From: Pseudomonas viridiflava | Lineage (GTDB): Bacteria; Pseudomonadota; Gammaproteobacteria; Pseudomonadales; Pseudomonadaceae | Assembly: GCF_900590885.1 (NCBI RefSeq) | Contig: NZ_UUON01000024.1 | Coordinates: 62,001 to 126,000, forward strand | Direction: 5' to 3' | Length of the DNA stretch: 64,000 bases | Shown here: positions 17,029-26,269 of the stretch, in pieces | How positions within the stretch are numbered: position 1 is the first letter of the stretch | Layout of the letters: every line of letters begins with the position of its first letter | The notes under the pieces: generated by a model | What the model was told of the DNA's origin: nothing | What the model saw: only the letters and a program-made list of their open reading frames with translations | The model's database searches: none | Made by a program: the position numbers and the translations under genes

Positions 17029-18297
17029 ATGAATAGCTTTGCGCAACCGCTCAAGAGCAACGCCCCGCTGATCAACCGCGACCGCCTGTGGCAATCCTTG
17101 ATGGACCTGGCCCGGCTCGGCGCTACCGCCAAGGGCGGTGTGTGCCGCCTGGCCCTCACCGACCTCGACCGCCAGGCCCGCGACCTGTTTGTGCAGTGGT
17201 GCGAGGCCGCCGGGTGCAGCGTCAGTGTCGATGCCATCGGCAATATTTTCGCGCGCCGCGCCGGGCGCAATCCGGCGCTGCCCCCGGTGATGACCGGCAG
17301 CCATATCGACACCCAGCCCACCGGCGGCAAGTTCGACGGCTGCTACGGGGTGATGGCCGGGCTGGAAGTGATCCGCACCCTGAATGACCTGAAGATCGAA
17401 ACCCAAGCGCCGATTGAAGTGGTGGTGTGGACCAACGAGGAAGGCTCGCGTTTTCCGCCGTGCATGATGGGCTCCGGGGTGTTTGCCGGTAAGTTCGACT
17501 TGCAGGACACCCTGGACAAGCTCGATGACCAGGGCCTGTCGGTGGGCGACGAGTTGCAGCGCATCGGCTACGCCGGCTCCCGCGCGGTGCTCGGCCACCC
17601 GGTGGGCGCGTATTTCGAGGCGCATATCGAACAGGGCCCGGTGCTCGAAGACCAGGCCACCACCATCGGCGTGGTCATGGGCTGCTTGGGCCAGAAGTGG
17701 TTCGACCTGACCCTCACCGGCGTCGAAGCCCATGCCGGCCCGACGCCAATGCACCTGCGCAAGGACGCCCTGGTGGGCGCCGCCGAGGTGGTCGGCGCGG
17801 TCAACCGCATCGCCCATCAACAGCAACCCCACGCGTGCGGCACGGTCGGCTGCCTGAGCCTGCACCCGGGTTCGCGCAACGTGATCCCCGGCCAAGTGCA
17901 GATGACCATCGACCTGCGCCACCTGCATGCGGACAAGCTGCAAACCATGGTCGACGAGGTGCGCGGCGTAATCGAAGCCACCTGCGCCCGCCACGGCCTG
18001 GCCTTTGAGCTGACCCCCACCGCCGACTTCCCGCCCCTGGACTTCGCCCCGGCGTGCGTCAACGCCGTACGCGACGGGGCGAGCGCCTTGGGCTTGAGCC
18101 ATATGGACATTGTCAGCGGCGCCGGGCATGACGCGATTTTCGTCGCCGAACTGGGCCCGGCCGGGATGATCTTTGTGCCGTGCGAAGGCGGCATCAGCCA
18201 TAACGAAATCGAAAACGCCGCCCCGGATGACCTCGCGGCAGGTTGCGCGGTGCTGTTGCGCGCCATGGTCAACGCAGCGCAGGGGGACGTGGCATGA
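17029..18297 (+). CDS. Zn-dependent M20 amidohydrolase (N-carbamoylase/allantoate amidohydrolase family)
   Basis: A 422-residue metallohydrolase of the hydantoinase/carbamoylase branch of the M20 peptidases, which hydrolyse N-carbamoyl amino acids, allantoate or ureidoglycolate. Metal ligands are visible: GSHIDTQPTGGKFDG (His, Asp), TNEEGSRFPP (Glu-Glu) and HIEQGPVLE (His). The dimerisation lid domain follows from about residue 210 (GVEAHAGPTPMHLRKDAL). The C-terminal ligand is in SGAGHDA. The ATG at 17029 has CCGGAGAT before it. It follows livF by 13 bases and overlaps the amidase gene, placing it in the transporter operon: import followed by deamidation or decarbamoylation. Exact substrate unknown. 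Confidence 0.9.
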   Translation: MNSFAQPLKSNAPLINRDRLWQSLMDLARLGATAKGGVCRLALTDLDRQARDLFVQWCEAAGCSVSVDAIGNIFARRAGRNPALPPVMTGSHIDTQPTGGKFDGCYGVMAGLEVIRTLNDLKIETQAPIEVVVWTNEEGSRFPPCMMGSGVFAGKFDLQDTLDKLDDQGLSVGDELQRIGYAGSRAVLGHPVGAYFEAHIEQGPVLEDQATTIGVVMGCLGQKWFDLTLTGVEAHAGPTPMHLRKDALVGAAEVVGAVNRIAHQQQPHACGTVGCLSLHPGSRNVIPGQVQMTIDLRHLHADKLQTMVDEVRGVIEATCARHGLAFELTPTADFPPLDFAPACVNAVRDGASALGLSHMDIVSGAGHDAIFVAELGPAGMIFVPCEGGISHNEIENAAPDDLAAGCAVLLRAMVNAAQGDVA

Positions 18298-19691
18298 GTG
18301 AGATCGGCCAACTGACGGCGGTGCAATTGCTCCAGGGTTTTCGTAACAAGAGCCTGTCCCCCGTGGACGTCACCGAAGACGCCTTGCTGCGTATCGAACG
18401 CTTCAACCCGGTGGTAAACGCCTACTGCCATGTCGACCCGGAGGGCGCACTGCACGCCGCGCGGGCCTCCGAGCAGCGCTGGTTCAAAGGCGAACCCTGC
18501 GGTGCGCTGGACGGCGTGCCGGCATCGATCAAAGACCTCACGCTGACCCTCGGCATGCCCACCCGCAAGGGCTCACGCACCACCAGCGCCGAAGGCCCGT
18601 GGGACGTCGACGCGCCCTTCCCGGCCTTGATGCGCAAGGCCGGCGCGGTGTTGCTGGGCAAGACCACCACACCGGAGTTCGGCTGGAAAGGCGTCACCGA
18701 CAACCCGCTGTACGGCATCACCCGCAACCCGTGGGACACACGCGCCACGGCGGGCGGCTCGTCCGGTGGCGCGGGCGCGGCGGCGGCGCTGAACCTGGGC
18801 GTGTTGCACCAGGGCAGCGATGCGGGCGGTTCGATCCGCATTCCCTGTGCGTTCACCGGCACCTTCGGGATCAAGCCAACCTTTGGTTATGTGCCGCAGT
18901 GGCCGGCGAGCTCCATGACGATTCTGTCGCACCTGGGGCCGATGACCCGCACCGTGGAAGACGCCGTGCTGATGCTGCAGACCATCGCGCAACCGGATGC
19001 CCGCGATGGCCTGATCGGCGCGCCGCGCGCCACGCCCTGGCTGACGCCGGGTACGGACCTGAAGGGCTTGCGTGTGGCCTACAGCCCCACGTTTGGCTAT
19101 GTGGATGTCGACCCTGAAGTCGCCAAAGTAGTCGCCCAGGCGGTCGACGGGCTAGTGCAGCTCGGCGCCCATGTCGAGCAGATCGACCCGGGGTTCAGCG
19201 ACCCGCTGGAGGTATTCAGCACCTTGTGGGCGGCAGGCGCGGCGCGGCTGACCAGTACGATGAGTGATGCACAAAAACAGCTGCTGGACCCTGGCCTGCT
19301 GCGTATTGCACAACAGGGAGAGCGCTTGAGCCTGGACGACTTCAACGCGGCCCTGGAAGCGCGCGCTGCGCTGGTGGCGCGGATGGCGGCGTTTCATGAG
19401 CATTACGATGTGCTGGTGTCGCCGATGATGCCAATCACCGCGTTTGAGGCCGGGCATAACGTACCGCCGGGGTCGGGGATGACGGAGTGGACGCAATGGA
19501 CGCCGTTTACCTATCCGTTCAACCTCACTCAGCAACCGGCGGCGTCGGTGCCGTGCGGGTTGGCGAACGGGTTGCCGGTGGGGTTGCATGTGGTGGGAGC
19601 GCGGTTTGCGGATGAGCGGGTGTTGAGGGTGTGTCAGGTTTATTCGCAGGCGTTTCCTGGTCGGCATTTGGCGGGGCCGGTGGGTGGTTAG
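18294..19691 (+). CDS. amidase (amidase signature family)
   Basis: A 465-residue amidase-signature enzyme hydrolysing carboxamides to acid plus ammonia. The Ser-cisSer-Lys triad is visible: lysine in GVPASIKDL near residue 80, cis-serine in TAGGSSGGAGAAAA near residue 157, nucleophilic serine in GSDAGGSIRIP near residue 180. Its ATG overlaps the stop of the M20 gene (ATGA). Together with the importer the operon can take up an amide or N-acyl compound, release the amino acid and ammonia, and use the nitrogen. Codon use becomes less GC-biased near the 3' end. Confidence 0.92.
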   Translation: MSEIGQLTAVQLLQGFRNKSLSPVDVTEDALLRIERFNPVVNAYCHVDPEGALHAARASEQRWFKGEPCGALDGVPASIKDLTLTLGMPTRKGSRTTSAEGPWDVDAPFPALMRKAGAVLLGKTTTPEFGWKGVTDNPLYGITRNPWDTRATAGGSSGGAGAAAALNLGVLHQGSDAGGSIRIPCAFTGTFGIKPTFGYVPQWPASSMTILSHLGPMTRTVEDAVLMLQTIAQPDARDGLIGAPRATPWLTPGTDLKGLRVAYSPTFGYVDVDPEVAKVVAQAVDGLVQLGAHVEQIDPGFSDPLEVFSTLWAAGAARLTSTMSDAQKQLLDPGLLRIAQQGERLSLDDFNAALEARAALVARMAAFHEHYDVLVSPMMPITAFEAGHNVPPGSGMTEWTQWTPFTYPFNLTQQPAASVPCGLANGLPVGLHVVGARFADERVLRVCQVYSQAFPGRHLAGPVGG

Positions 19692-19705
19692 ATGAAGATC
19701 CAAAT

Positions 19706-19792
19706 GTGGGAGGGGGCTTGCCCTCGATGAGGGTGTGTCAGTTAATAAATATTTAACTGACCCACTGCCATCGGGGGCAAGCCCCCTCCCAC
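19706..19792. repeat. REPIN
   Basis: Two inverted REP sequences, GTGGGAGGGGGCTTGCCC and GGGGGCAAGCCCCCTCCCAC, enclosing TGTCAGTTAATAAATATTTAACTGACCCA. The interior resembles that of the copy near 12.2 kb. It begins 15 bases after the amidase stop and may act as its transcript end. Confidence 0.92.
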
Positions 19793-19854
19793 ATTGGATC
19801 GCATTCCAGCCCGGCATCCCTCTACAATGTCCCCCATTCATCCCCGGGGGTTTC

Positions 19855-20718
19855 ATGGACATCGAACTGGCACGCACCTTCCTCGAAATCACCCGCTGCG
19901 GCAGCCTCGCCGCCGCCGCCGAGAAACTGCACGTCACCCAGACCGCCATCACCGCCCGGGTCAAAAACCTTGAAAGCCAACTCGGCAGTACGCTGTTCAT
20001 CCGCAACCGCGCCGGCGCCAAGCTGACCGCCGACGGTGAGGCCTTTGTGGTCTACGCCAACCAGCTGCTGCAAACCTGGGAAGCCGCCAGGCGCGACCTG
20101 CCGCTGCCCGACGGCTACCGCAACGTGCTGCATATCGGCGGTGAGGTCAGCCTGTGCAACCCACTGATGCTCGGCTGGGCCCAGGCCCTGCGTAAACACA
20201 TCCCCGGGCATGCCTTGCGCACCGAAATCCGCGAAGGCGAATACCTGTTGCGCCAACTGGAACTCGGCGTGCTCGACGCCGCACTGGTGTTCCAGCCGCA
20301 GTACTGGCCAGGGTTGCAGGTGGAGCAGGTGCTCGAAGAAAAACTCATCCTGGTGGAGTTGGTGAGCAAGCCCGACCCCTACGTGTATATCGACTGGGGC
20401 CAAGGCTTTCGCCAGCAGCACGACGCCGCCCTGCCCGACCGCGCTCGCGCGGCGTTGAGCTTCAACCTGGGGCCGCTGGCGTTGCAGTACATCCTGGAGA
20501 ATGGCGGCGCCGGGTATTTCCGCACGCGGGTGGTGCAAAGCTACTTGGACAGCGGCGTGATGCAACGCGTGGCCAAGGCGCCGGAGTTCAGTTTCCCGAC
20601 GTACCTGGTGTACTCACGGGCGCGGGATTCGGCGGTGCTGCAACAGGCGCTGGGGTTATTGCGCACAGTGGTCGAGGCCGAAAAGGATTGGTCGCAGCGC
20701 TGGGATCCGGTGCTTTGA
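19855..20718 (+). CDS. LysR-family transcriptional regulator
   Basis: A 287-residue LysR regulator. The N-terminal HTH is clear (ELARTFLEITRCGSLAAAAEKLHVTQTAITARVKNLE), followed by the linker helix and a periplasmic-binding-like effector domain from residue 85. The start is an ATG preceded by GGGGGTTTC. It stands after the amidase and REPIN and before a LacI regulator on the same strand. Its target is not evident: LysR proteins often regulate a divergent gene, but none is divergent here. It might act on the amide operon upstream, which already has an FCD regulator. Confidence 0.9.
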   Translation: MDIELARTFLEITRCGSLAAAAEKLHVTQTAITARVKNLESQLGSTLFIRNRAGAKLTADGEAFVVYANQLLQTWEAARRDLPLPDGYRNVLHIGGEVSLCNPLMLGWAQALRKHIPGHALRTEIREGEYLLRQLELGVLDAALVFQPQYWPGLQVEQVLEEKLILVELVSKPDPYVYIDWGQGFRQQHDAALPDRARAALSFNLGPLALQYILENGGAGYFRTRVVQSYLDSGVMQRVAKAPEFSFPTYLVYSRARDSAVLQQALGLLRTVVEAEKDWSQRWDPVL

Positions 20719-20769
20719 TTCAGGCCACATGTTAGCCTGCTAGTGTTTTCTTCTGGTCTCCCCTTGCCG

Positions 20770-21774
20770 ATGAACAAGAAAAAATCCGTCACCATCAGCG
20801 ACATCGCCAAACGCGTCGGCATGACCACCATCACCGTGTCCCGTGCGCTGAGCAAACCTGACCTGGTAAAGCCGGCCACCCTGGAGCGCATCCTTGAAGT
20901 GGCGCGTGAACTCGACTACGTGCCCAACGCCTTCGCACGTGGGCTCAAGCGCAGTGAAAGCCTGATCATCGGCGTGATCACCGCGTCGGTCGACAACCCG
21001 TTCTACAGCGAGATGATCAAGGCGATTTCCCGCGAGGCGAAAAAGCACGGCTACACCATCATGCTGGTAGACACCGATGAGCTGGAGGAGCTGGAAAGCA
21101 AAGCGGTGGACACCCTGCTGGGCTACCGCGTGGCGGGGATCATCCTGTCGCCGGTCTCCGATGAGCCGAGCTACCAGCCCGATTACCTGGAGCGCCTGGG
21201 CAACGGCAAGACCCCGGTGGTGCTGCTCGACCGCACGATCCACGACAGCCCGTTCAGCCGCGTGGTGCTCGACAACTACCACAGCGGCATCCAGGCCGCG
21301 CACTACCTGTTGCGCCAGACGCCCAACCTCAAGCGCCTGCTGGTGCTGACCGGCCCCGAGCATTCACGCATCACCGTGGAGCGCCTCAAGGGCTTGCGCG
21401 AAGTGTTCGCCGCACACCCTCAGGTGCACCTCGAAGTGCAGGCCGGCGACTACACCTTGATGCCGTCCTACCTGCACACCCTCGACTACCTGGCCGAGCA
21501 CTCGGCGCCGGACGCGATCATGGGCTTCAACCAGTTGATCACCCTCGGCGCCCTGCGCGCGTTGCGCATGCACAACATCCCCCACGACAGCCTGACCATC
21601 TGCGGCATCGACCGCCTGCCCTTCGCCGATATCTTCGGCGTGCCCATCGCCTGCGTGGCCCACGACGCCTCCCTGGCCGGCAGCAGCGCGGTACGCCTGT
21701 TGCTGGATCGCCTCGAAGACCCGTACAAGCCACGCGACAAAGTGGTGATCGCAGGCCAGCTGGAAAACGGCTAG
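20770..21774 (+). CDS. LacI-family transcriptional regulator of the polyol operon
   Basis: A 334-residue LacI/GalR repressor. The HTH is at the N-terminus (VTISDIAKRVGMTTITVSRALSKPD) with hinge helix LERILEVARELDYVPNAFARGLKR, then a sugar-binding domain from residue 60 (LIIGVITASVDNPFYSEMIK). It is convergent with the sugar operon and overlaps the last gene by four bases. A LacI-type palindrome lies in front of the operon's first gene about 7 kb away. The short start at 20770 was chosen so that the HTH begins near residue 8. Confidence 0.9.
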   Translation: MNKKKSVTISDIAKRVGMTTITVSRALSKPDLVKPATLERILEVARELDYVPNAFARGLKRSESLIIGVITASVDNPFYSEMIKAISREAKKHGYTIMLVDTDELEELESKAVDTLLGYRVAGIILSPVSDEPSYQPDYLERLGNGKTPVVLLDRTIHDSPFSRVVLDNYHSGIQAAHYLLRQTPNLKRLLVLTGPEHSRITVERLKGLREVFAAHPQVHLEVQAGDYTLMPSYLHTLDYLAEHSAPDAIMGFNQLITLGALRALRMHNIPHDSLTICGIDRLPFADIFGVPIACVAHDASLAGSSAVRLLLDRLEDPYKPRDKVVIAGQLENG

Positions 21775-22496
21775 CGGCTGGTGTAGCCGCCGTCGATGGG
21801 CAGGCTCACGCCGCTGATCATGCTGGCGGCGCTGCTCAGCAGGAACAGCACCGGCAAGGCCACCTCCAGCGTTTCAGCGAAGCGCCCCAGCGGAATCGCC
21901 GCCAGCGCCGGGTCGCGCCTGGCCGGGTCGGACCAGGCCATGGTTGCCATCGGCGTCAACGTGACCGTGGGGTTGACGCTGTTCACGCGAATCCCGAAGC
22001 GACCCCACTCGGCACATTGCACGCGGGTGATCGCATCCAGTGCGGCCTTGGAGGCGCAGTAGCTGAGGTGATCGTCCAGCGCCACCAACGACGCCTGGCT
22101 GGAGACATTGACGATGCTGCCGGCGATCTTCGCCTCGATCATTTTGGCCGCCACCCGGCTGGCGACTTGCGCAGCGGCGCGGGCGTTGACGTGCATCACC
22201 TGATCGAAGGCTTCGGCGCTGATCGCCGCTGCCGGTTCCAGGCATGAGATGCCGGCGCAGTTGACCAGGCCGTGCAGGGGCGGCAGGTCTTGCAGGGCTT
22301 TGTCGAGGGCGGTGCTGTCGGCGATGTCGAGGGCCAGGGTCTGGCAGCCGAGTTGGGACAGGGCTTGCGCATCCCGACCCAATGCAATCACTTGCGCGCC
22401 GCTCTTGATCAGCTGCACAGCAATTTCCCGGCCAATGCCACTGCTGGCGCCGGTGACGAGGATGCGCTGATGGGTGAAGTCGAAGTTCGTCGTCAT
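21771..22496 (-). CDS. short-chain dehydrogenase/reductase (polyol or ketose)
   Basis: A 241-residue classical SDR. NAD(P) motif TGASSGIGRE near residue 15; catalytic serine in NVSSQAS and YxxxK as YCASKAA; the C-terminus GVSLPIDGGYTSR is typical. Closest by eye to L-xylulose/carbonyl-reductase-like and sorbitol-type SDRs. It is the last gene of the sugar operon, separated from the kinase by a REPIN, and should interconvert a polyol and a ketose or an equivalent pair. An ATG 21 bases further upstream is in frame but lies outside a normal N-terminus. Confidence 0.88.
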   Translation of the reverse strand: MTTNFDFTHQRILVTGASSGIGREIAVQLIKSGAQVIALGRDAQALSQLGCQTLALDIADSTALDKALQDLPPLHGLVNCAGISCLEPAAAISAEAFDQVMHVNARAAAQVASRVAAKMIEAKIAGSIVNVSSQASLVALDDHLSYCASKAALDAITRVQCAEWGRFGIRVNSVNPTVTLTPMATMAWSDPARRDPALAAIPLGRFAETLEVALPVLFLLSSAASMISGVSLPIDGGYTSR

Positions 22497-22529
22497 GAAT
22501 GAAAATCCCAAAACCAATGGAGATCCAAT

Positions 22530-22618
22530 GTGGGAGGGGGCTTGCCCCCGATGGCGGTGGGTCAGTTGGAAAGATCTGTAATCTGACCCACCGCCATCGG
22601 GGGCAAGCCCCCTCCCAC
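22530..22618. repeat. REPIN inside the polyol operon
   Basis: Two inverted REP sequences around GATGGCGGTGGGTCAGTTGG...CTGACCCACCGCCATC; here the interior is strongly palindromic as well. It sits between the kinase and SDR genes and may lower or stabilise expression of the distal gene. Confidence 0.92.
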
Positions 22619-22635
22619 ATTTTGATTGTGTGGTG

Positions 22636-24168
22636 TCAGCTGTTTTGCAGGTTATGCATGATCGGTTTCAGGGCCGGGTACAGCTTCAAGTACTCGGCAA
22701 ACGCCCGGTCATACGCCTCGACATGCTCCGCCTCTGGCTCAGCCCGCAGCTCCAGCTGCACCCAGCCCGTGTCCATCGCTTCATCCGTCACCAACCCCAC
22801 CGTATGCGCCGCCAGCAACGCTGCGCCCAACGCCGCTTCGACCTCCTGGACGATGGTGTACACCGGGTAGCGCGTGACATCCGCGATGATCTGCATCCAC
22901 AGATCCGAATGGCTTGCGCCGCCCACTACGATCAGGCGCGGGTCCAGGGAATGCGCGCCACGGGTGCCGGCCTCGATGTTGTGGCGCAGGGCAAAACTCA
23001 CGCCTTCGAGCACCGCGCGGTACAGGTGGATGCGGCTGTGGTAAAGGTTGAGCCCGACAAAGCTGCCGCTGGCGCGGTCGTCCCACACCGGGCTGCGTTC
23101 CCCCATCAGGTACGGCAGGAACAGCAAGCCCTCGCTGCCCGCCGGGATCTGCATCGCACTCTGTTCCAGCAGCACCAGGCTGTCCTGGCCGCTGGCCTTG
23201 GCCTGTTGCTCCTCGGCCTGGCAGAACTGCTCGCGAAACCAGCTCACCGAGGCCCCGGCGGTGATCGCGCCGCCGAAGATGTAAAGGTCGCGATGACCGT
23301 TGTAGACGTGGGGAAAACTCACCAGTCCATGGTGCGCATCCACGTGCTGGTTCAGGTAGCCCCAGCACATGCTGGTGCCGATCATCGCCACATGGTTGCC
23401 CGGCTGCGTCACCCCCGCCGCCAACGTCGCCATGGCCGCGTCCACCCCGCCCGCCAGGACCGGCGTACCCGCCTGCAAGCCCAGGCGCGTGGCCCAGCTT
23501 TCAAGCAGCCCGCCCACCACTTCGCCGGAATGCACCAGGCGCTCAGGCATCATCGCCTGCGGGATGCCCAGCGCATCGAGCATCTCGCCCGACCAGCCAC
23601 GCGCCGCCACGTCATACACACCGCCGATATTGCCGGCGCTGCTATGGTCCACCGCCAATTCACCAGTGAGGCACCAGTTGATGTAGCTGTTGGGCGGCAG
23701 CAGGTAACGCGTGTTGGCCCACACCTCGGGCTGGTGCTGCTTGAGCCAGAGCATCTTGGTGAAGCCGTAGTAGCTGTCCACCGAGTTGCCAGTGACCGCG
23801 AACAGCCGCTTCAGGTCGACATGCTCACGCACCCACGCCACCTGCTCGCCGGCGCGCCTGTCCATCCAGATCAGGCACGGGTGCAGCGGGGTGATTTGCG
23901 CATCCACGGCAATCCCCGACCCGCCGTAGAGGCTGCTGATGCACAGCGCCTTGACCTGGCTTTTATCGACCCCGGCCTTGGCCATGCACTGCGCCACGCA
24001 AGCCTCCACGGCGTCCAGCCACACCTGCGGCCATTGCTCGGCCCAGCGCACTTTCGGGGTGTCTACGCGATACCCCTGGCTGTGCTGGGCGATGATCCGG
24101 CCTTGCGCATCCGCCAGCAGCGCCTTGGTGCTCTGGGTTCCGATATCGACCCCCATGACGTAGTTCAT
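22636..24168 (-). CDS. FGGY-family carbohydrate kinase
   Basis: A 510-residue sugar kinase of the xylulokinase/glycerol kinase superfamily. The N-terminal ATPase motif is VMGVDIGTQSTKALLAD; the FGGY signature region near residue 370 is YHSRIHLYRAVLEGVSFALRHNIEAG; the adenosine motif is LIVVGGASHSDLWMQIIADV. It should phosphorylate the ketose made by the dehydrogenases of the same operon. Its start is one base after the dehydrogenase stop on the minus strand. Family is certain, substrate is not: xylulose, ribulose, erythrulose or a similar sugar are all possible. Confidence 0.9.
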   Translation of the reverse strand: MNYVMGVDIGTQSTKALLADAQGRIIAQHSQGYRVDTPKVRWAEQWPQVWLDAVEACVAQCMAKAGVDKSQVKALCISSLYGGSGIAVDAQITPLHPCLIWMDRRAGEQVAWVREHVDLKRLFAVTGNSVDSYYGFTKMLWLKQHQPEVWANTRYLLPPNSYINWCLTGELAVDHSSAGNIGGVYDVAARGWSGEMLDALGIPQAMMPERLVHSGEVVGGLLESWATRLGLQAGTPVLAGGVDAAMATLAAGVTQPGNHVAMIGTSMCWGYLNQHVDAHHGLVSFPHVYNGHRDLYIFGGAITAGASVSWFREQFCQAEEQQAKASGQDSLVLLEQSAMQIPAGSEGLLFLPYLMGERSPVWDDRASGSFVGLNLYHSRIHLYRAVLEGVSFALRHNIEAGTRGAHSLDPRLIVVGGASHSDLWMQIIADVTRYPVYTIVQEVEAALGAALLAAHTVGLVTDEAMDTGWVQLELRAEPEAEHVEAYDRAFAEYLKLYPALKPIMHNLQNS

Positions 24169-24169
24169 C

Positions 24170-25249
24170 TCAGACCACCGGCTTCAACAGCACCTTGATC
24201 GACTTGGTCGAGTTGGCCAACTCGAACGCTTCGGCAAAGTTATCCAGCGGGAAGTCATGGGTGACGATGCCCTTGGAGGTGACCAGGCCACGCTCGAACA
24301 GGTCGATGGCAATCGGGTAGCAATACGGGCCGAGGTGCGCGCCGCGTACGTCGAGTTCCTTACGGTCGCCGATGATCGACCAGTCCACACTGGTCTCGGC
24401 GCCAAACACGCTGAACTCGACGAAGCGCCCCAGCTTGCGAATCAGGTCCAGGCCTTGGGTCACGCCGGCCGGTACGCCGGTGGTTTCGATGTAAACGTCG
24501 CAGCCATAGCTGTCGGTGAGGCCGTTGATAATCTCGCGGGCGTTGTCGCGGGACGGGTTGATCACCACGTCGGCGCCGAATTTTTTCGCCAGCTCCAGGC
24601 GCTCGTCGACCATGTCGATCACCACCAGTTTTTTCGGGGTTTTCAACGCGGCGACCTGGACCATGCACAACCCCAAGGTGCCCGCACCGGCAATAACCAC
24701 CACGTCATCGAGTTGGATGTCGCCACGGTTGACCGTGTGAATCGAACAGGCCATCGGTTCCACCAGCGCCGAATCTTCCAGCGACACCGACTCAGGGATC
24801 TTGTGCACGATGGCGGTCTTGGGGATGCGCATGTACTGGGCCATGCCGCCTTCGGCGACTTCGCGCTGGAAGCCGAAGATGTTGTGCACTTCGCACATCC
24901 AGTATTTGCCGGATTTGCAGAAGCGGCACTTGGCGCAGGGCACGATCTGCTCGGCGATGACCTTGTCGCCTACCGCGACCTCAAACAGCTCCTCGGCGCC
25001 CTCGCCGACTTGCTCCACGTAGCCGAAAAACTCGTGGCCCGGCACCACCGGCGCCTTGACCCAGGGGTTGTCGCCGCCCCAGAACATCGCCGCGCCGGAG
25101 TGGCACTTGCAGTCGCTGGCGCAGATGCCGCAGGCGGCGATGCGGATCACCAATTCATTCGGGCGCGCCTGGGGTTTGCCGATGCGCTCCAGGCGGTAGT
25201 CTTTCGGGCCGTGGCAGACGACGGCTTGCATTTCGGTGTGCTTGTCCAT
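24170..25249 (-). CDS. Zn-dependent medium-chain alcohol dehydrogenase, erythritol/L-threitol dehydrogenase-like
   Basis: A 359-residue medium-chain dehydrogenase. Catalytic zinc site: GICASDCKCHSG and GHEFFG; structural zinc site: CAKCRFCKSGKYWMC; NAD Rossmann motif GAGTLGL near residue 190 followed by an acidic VIDM. Features such as CKCHSGAAMFWGGD, KYWMCEVHNIFGFQREVA and KELDVRGAHLGPYCYP recall proteins annotated as erythritol/L-threitol dehydrogenase. This resemblance is from memory, not a search. It sits between permease and kinase genes and is likely the first oxidation step for an imported polyol. Confidence 0.85.
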   Translation of the reverse strand: MDKHTEMQAVVCHGPKDYRLERIGKPQARPNELVIRIAACGICASDCKCHSGAAMFWGGDNPWVKAPVVPGHEFFGYVEQVGEGAEELFEVAVGDKVIAEQIVPCAKCRFCKSGKYWMCEVHNIFGFQREVAEGGMAQYMRIPKTAIVHKIPESVSLEDSALVEPMACSIHTVNRGDIQLDDVVVIAGAGTLGLCMVQVAALKTPKKLVVIDMVDERLELAKKFGADVVINPSRDNAREIINGLTDSYGCDVYIETTGVPAGVTQGLDLIRKLGRFVEFSVFGAETSVDWSIIGDRKELDVRGAHLGPYCYPIAIDLFERGLVTSKGIVTHDFPLDNFAEAFELANSTKSIKVLLKPVV

Positions 25250-25276
25250 GGTGTTCGGTCCTGTGTTGATAGGTAA

Positions 25277-26269
25277 TTAGCGATGGCGCTGACGGCTGAT
25301 AAAGATCGCCAGCAAAATGATCCCGCCCTTGATCACGCTCTGGACGTAGGGCGAAACGCCGAGCATGTTCAGGCCGTTGTTGAGTACGCCGAGCAGCATG
25401 GCGCCGAGCAAGGTGCCGACGATCACTCCGCGCCCGCCGGCGATCGAGGCACCGCCCAGCACCACGGCCGCAATCGCGTCCAGCTCGAACGACACGCCGG
25501 CATTCGGCTGGCCGCTCATCAGGCGAGAGGTGAGCACCAGCCCGGCAATCGCCGCGGTGAGGCCACTGATGCCATACACCAGCAACTTGAAACGCGCCGC
25601 ACGCACCCCGGACAGGCGCACCGCTTCTTCATTGCCGCCGATGGCGTAGATGTAGCGACCGACACGGGTGTGTTGCAGCAGCACATAGGCCGCCAGGTAC
25701 GTGAGCAACATGATCAGGATCGGCACCTGGATGCCGAACACGCTCTCGCGGCCGAAGAACGCGAACCAGTCCGGCAGCCCGGAAATCGGGTAGCCGTCGG
25801 TGTACATCAGGCCAAAGCCACGGGCGATGCCCATGGTTGCCAGGGTCACGATGATCGGCGGCATGTGCAGGTAGGCGACGAACAAGCCATTGCCGATACC
25901 GAAGGCCACGCCCACCAGCATCCCGGCGCCAATCGCCAGGCCGGGCGGTACACCCGCGACCATCAGGCCGGCGGTCAAGGTGCCGGACAACGCCATCACC
26001 GGCCCCACCGACAAATCGATGCCGCCGGTGAGGATTACGCAGGTCATGCCCACCGCGATAATCGCGTTGATCGACACCTGGCGGGCGATGTTCGACAGGT
26101 TGCTGGCGGTGAGGAAGGTGTCGCTGGCGAGGATCATCACCAACGTCACCACCACCAGCCCCACAAACGGATAAAACGCCGGCGAACGCAGCAGCCGCGC
26201 CAGGTTCAGGCGCAGCCGGCTGGCCTCGGCGGTGTTAATGGACGTATTCACTTGAGCCCCCTGTTGCAT
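25277..26269 (-). CDS. sugar ABC transporter permease (RbsC family)
   Basis: A 330-residue inner-membrane permease of the ribose/polyol type with eight to ten hydrophobic segments; the family segment [20 protein letters not shown] is near residue 80 and [33 protein letters not shown] near residue 275. The annotated ATG overlaps the ATPase gene by 35 bases; a GTG six codons later (26251) has a better ribosome site (GGGGG) and may be the true start. Works with the following ATPase and binding-protein genes as a one-permease importer. Confidence 0.9.
   Translation of the reverse strand: MQQGAQVNTSINTAEASRLRLNLARLLRSPAFYPFVGLVVVTLVMILASDTFLTASNLSNIARQVSINAIIAVGMTCVILTGGIDLSVGPVMALSGTLTAGLMVAGVPPGLAIGAGMLVGVAFGIGNGLFVAYLHMPPIIVTLATMGIARGFGLMYTDGYPISGLPDWFAFFGRESVFGIQVPILIMLLTYLAAYVLLQHTRVGRYIYAIGGNEEAVRLSGVRAARFKLLVYGISGLTAAIAGLVLTSRLMSGQPNAGVSFELDAIAAVVLGGASIAGGRGVIVGTLLGAMLLGVLNNGLNMLGVSPYVQSVIKGGIILLAIFISRQRHR

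Noticed and set aside
22497..22635. Possible small gene between the SDR and kinase genes
   Set aside because: The space is occupied by a REPIN; no start with a ribosome site.
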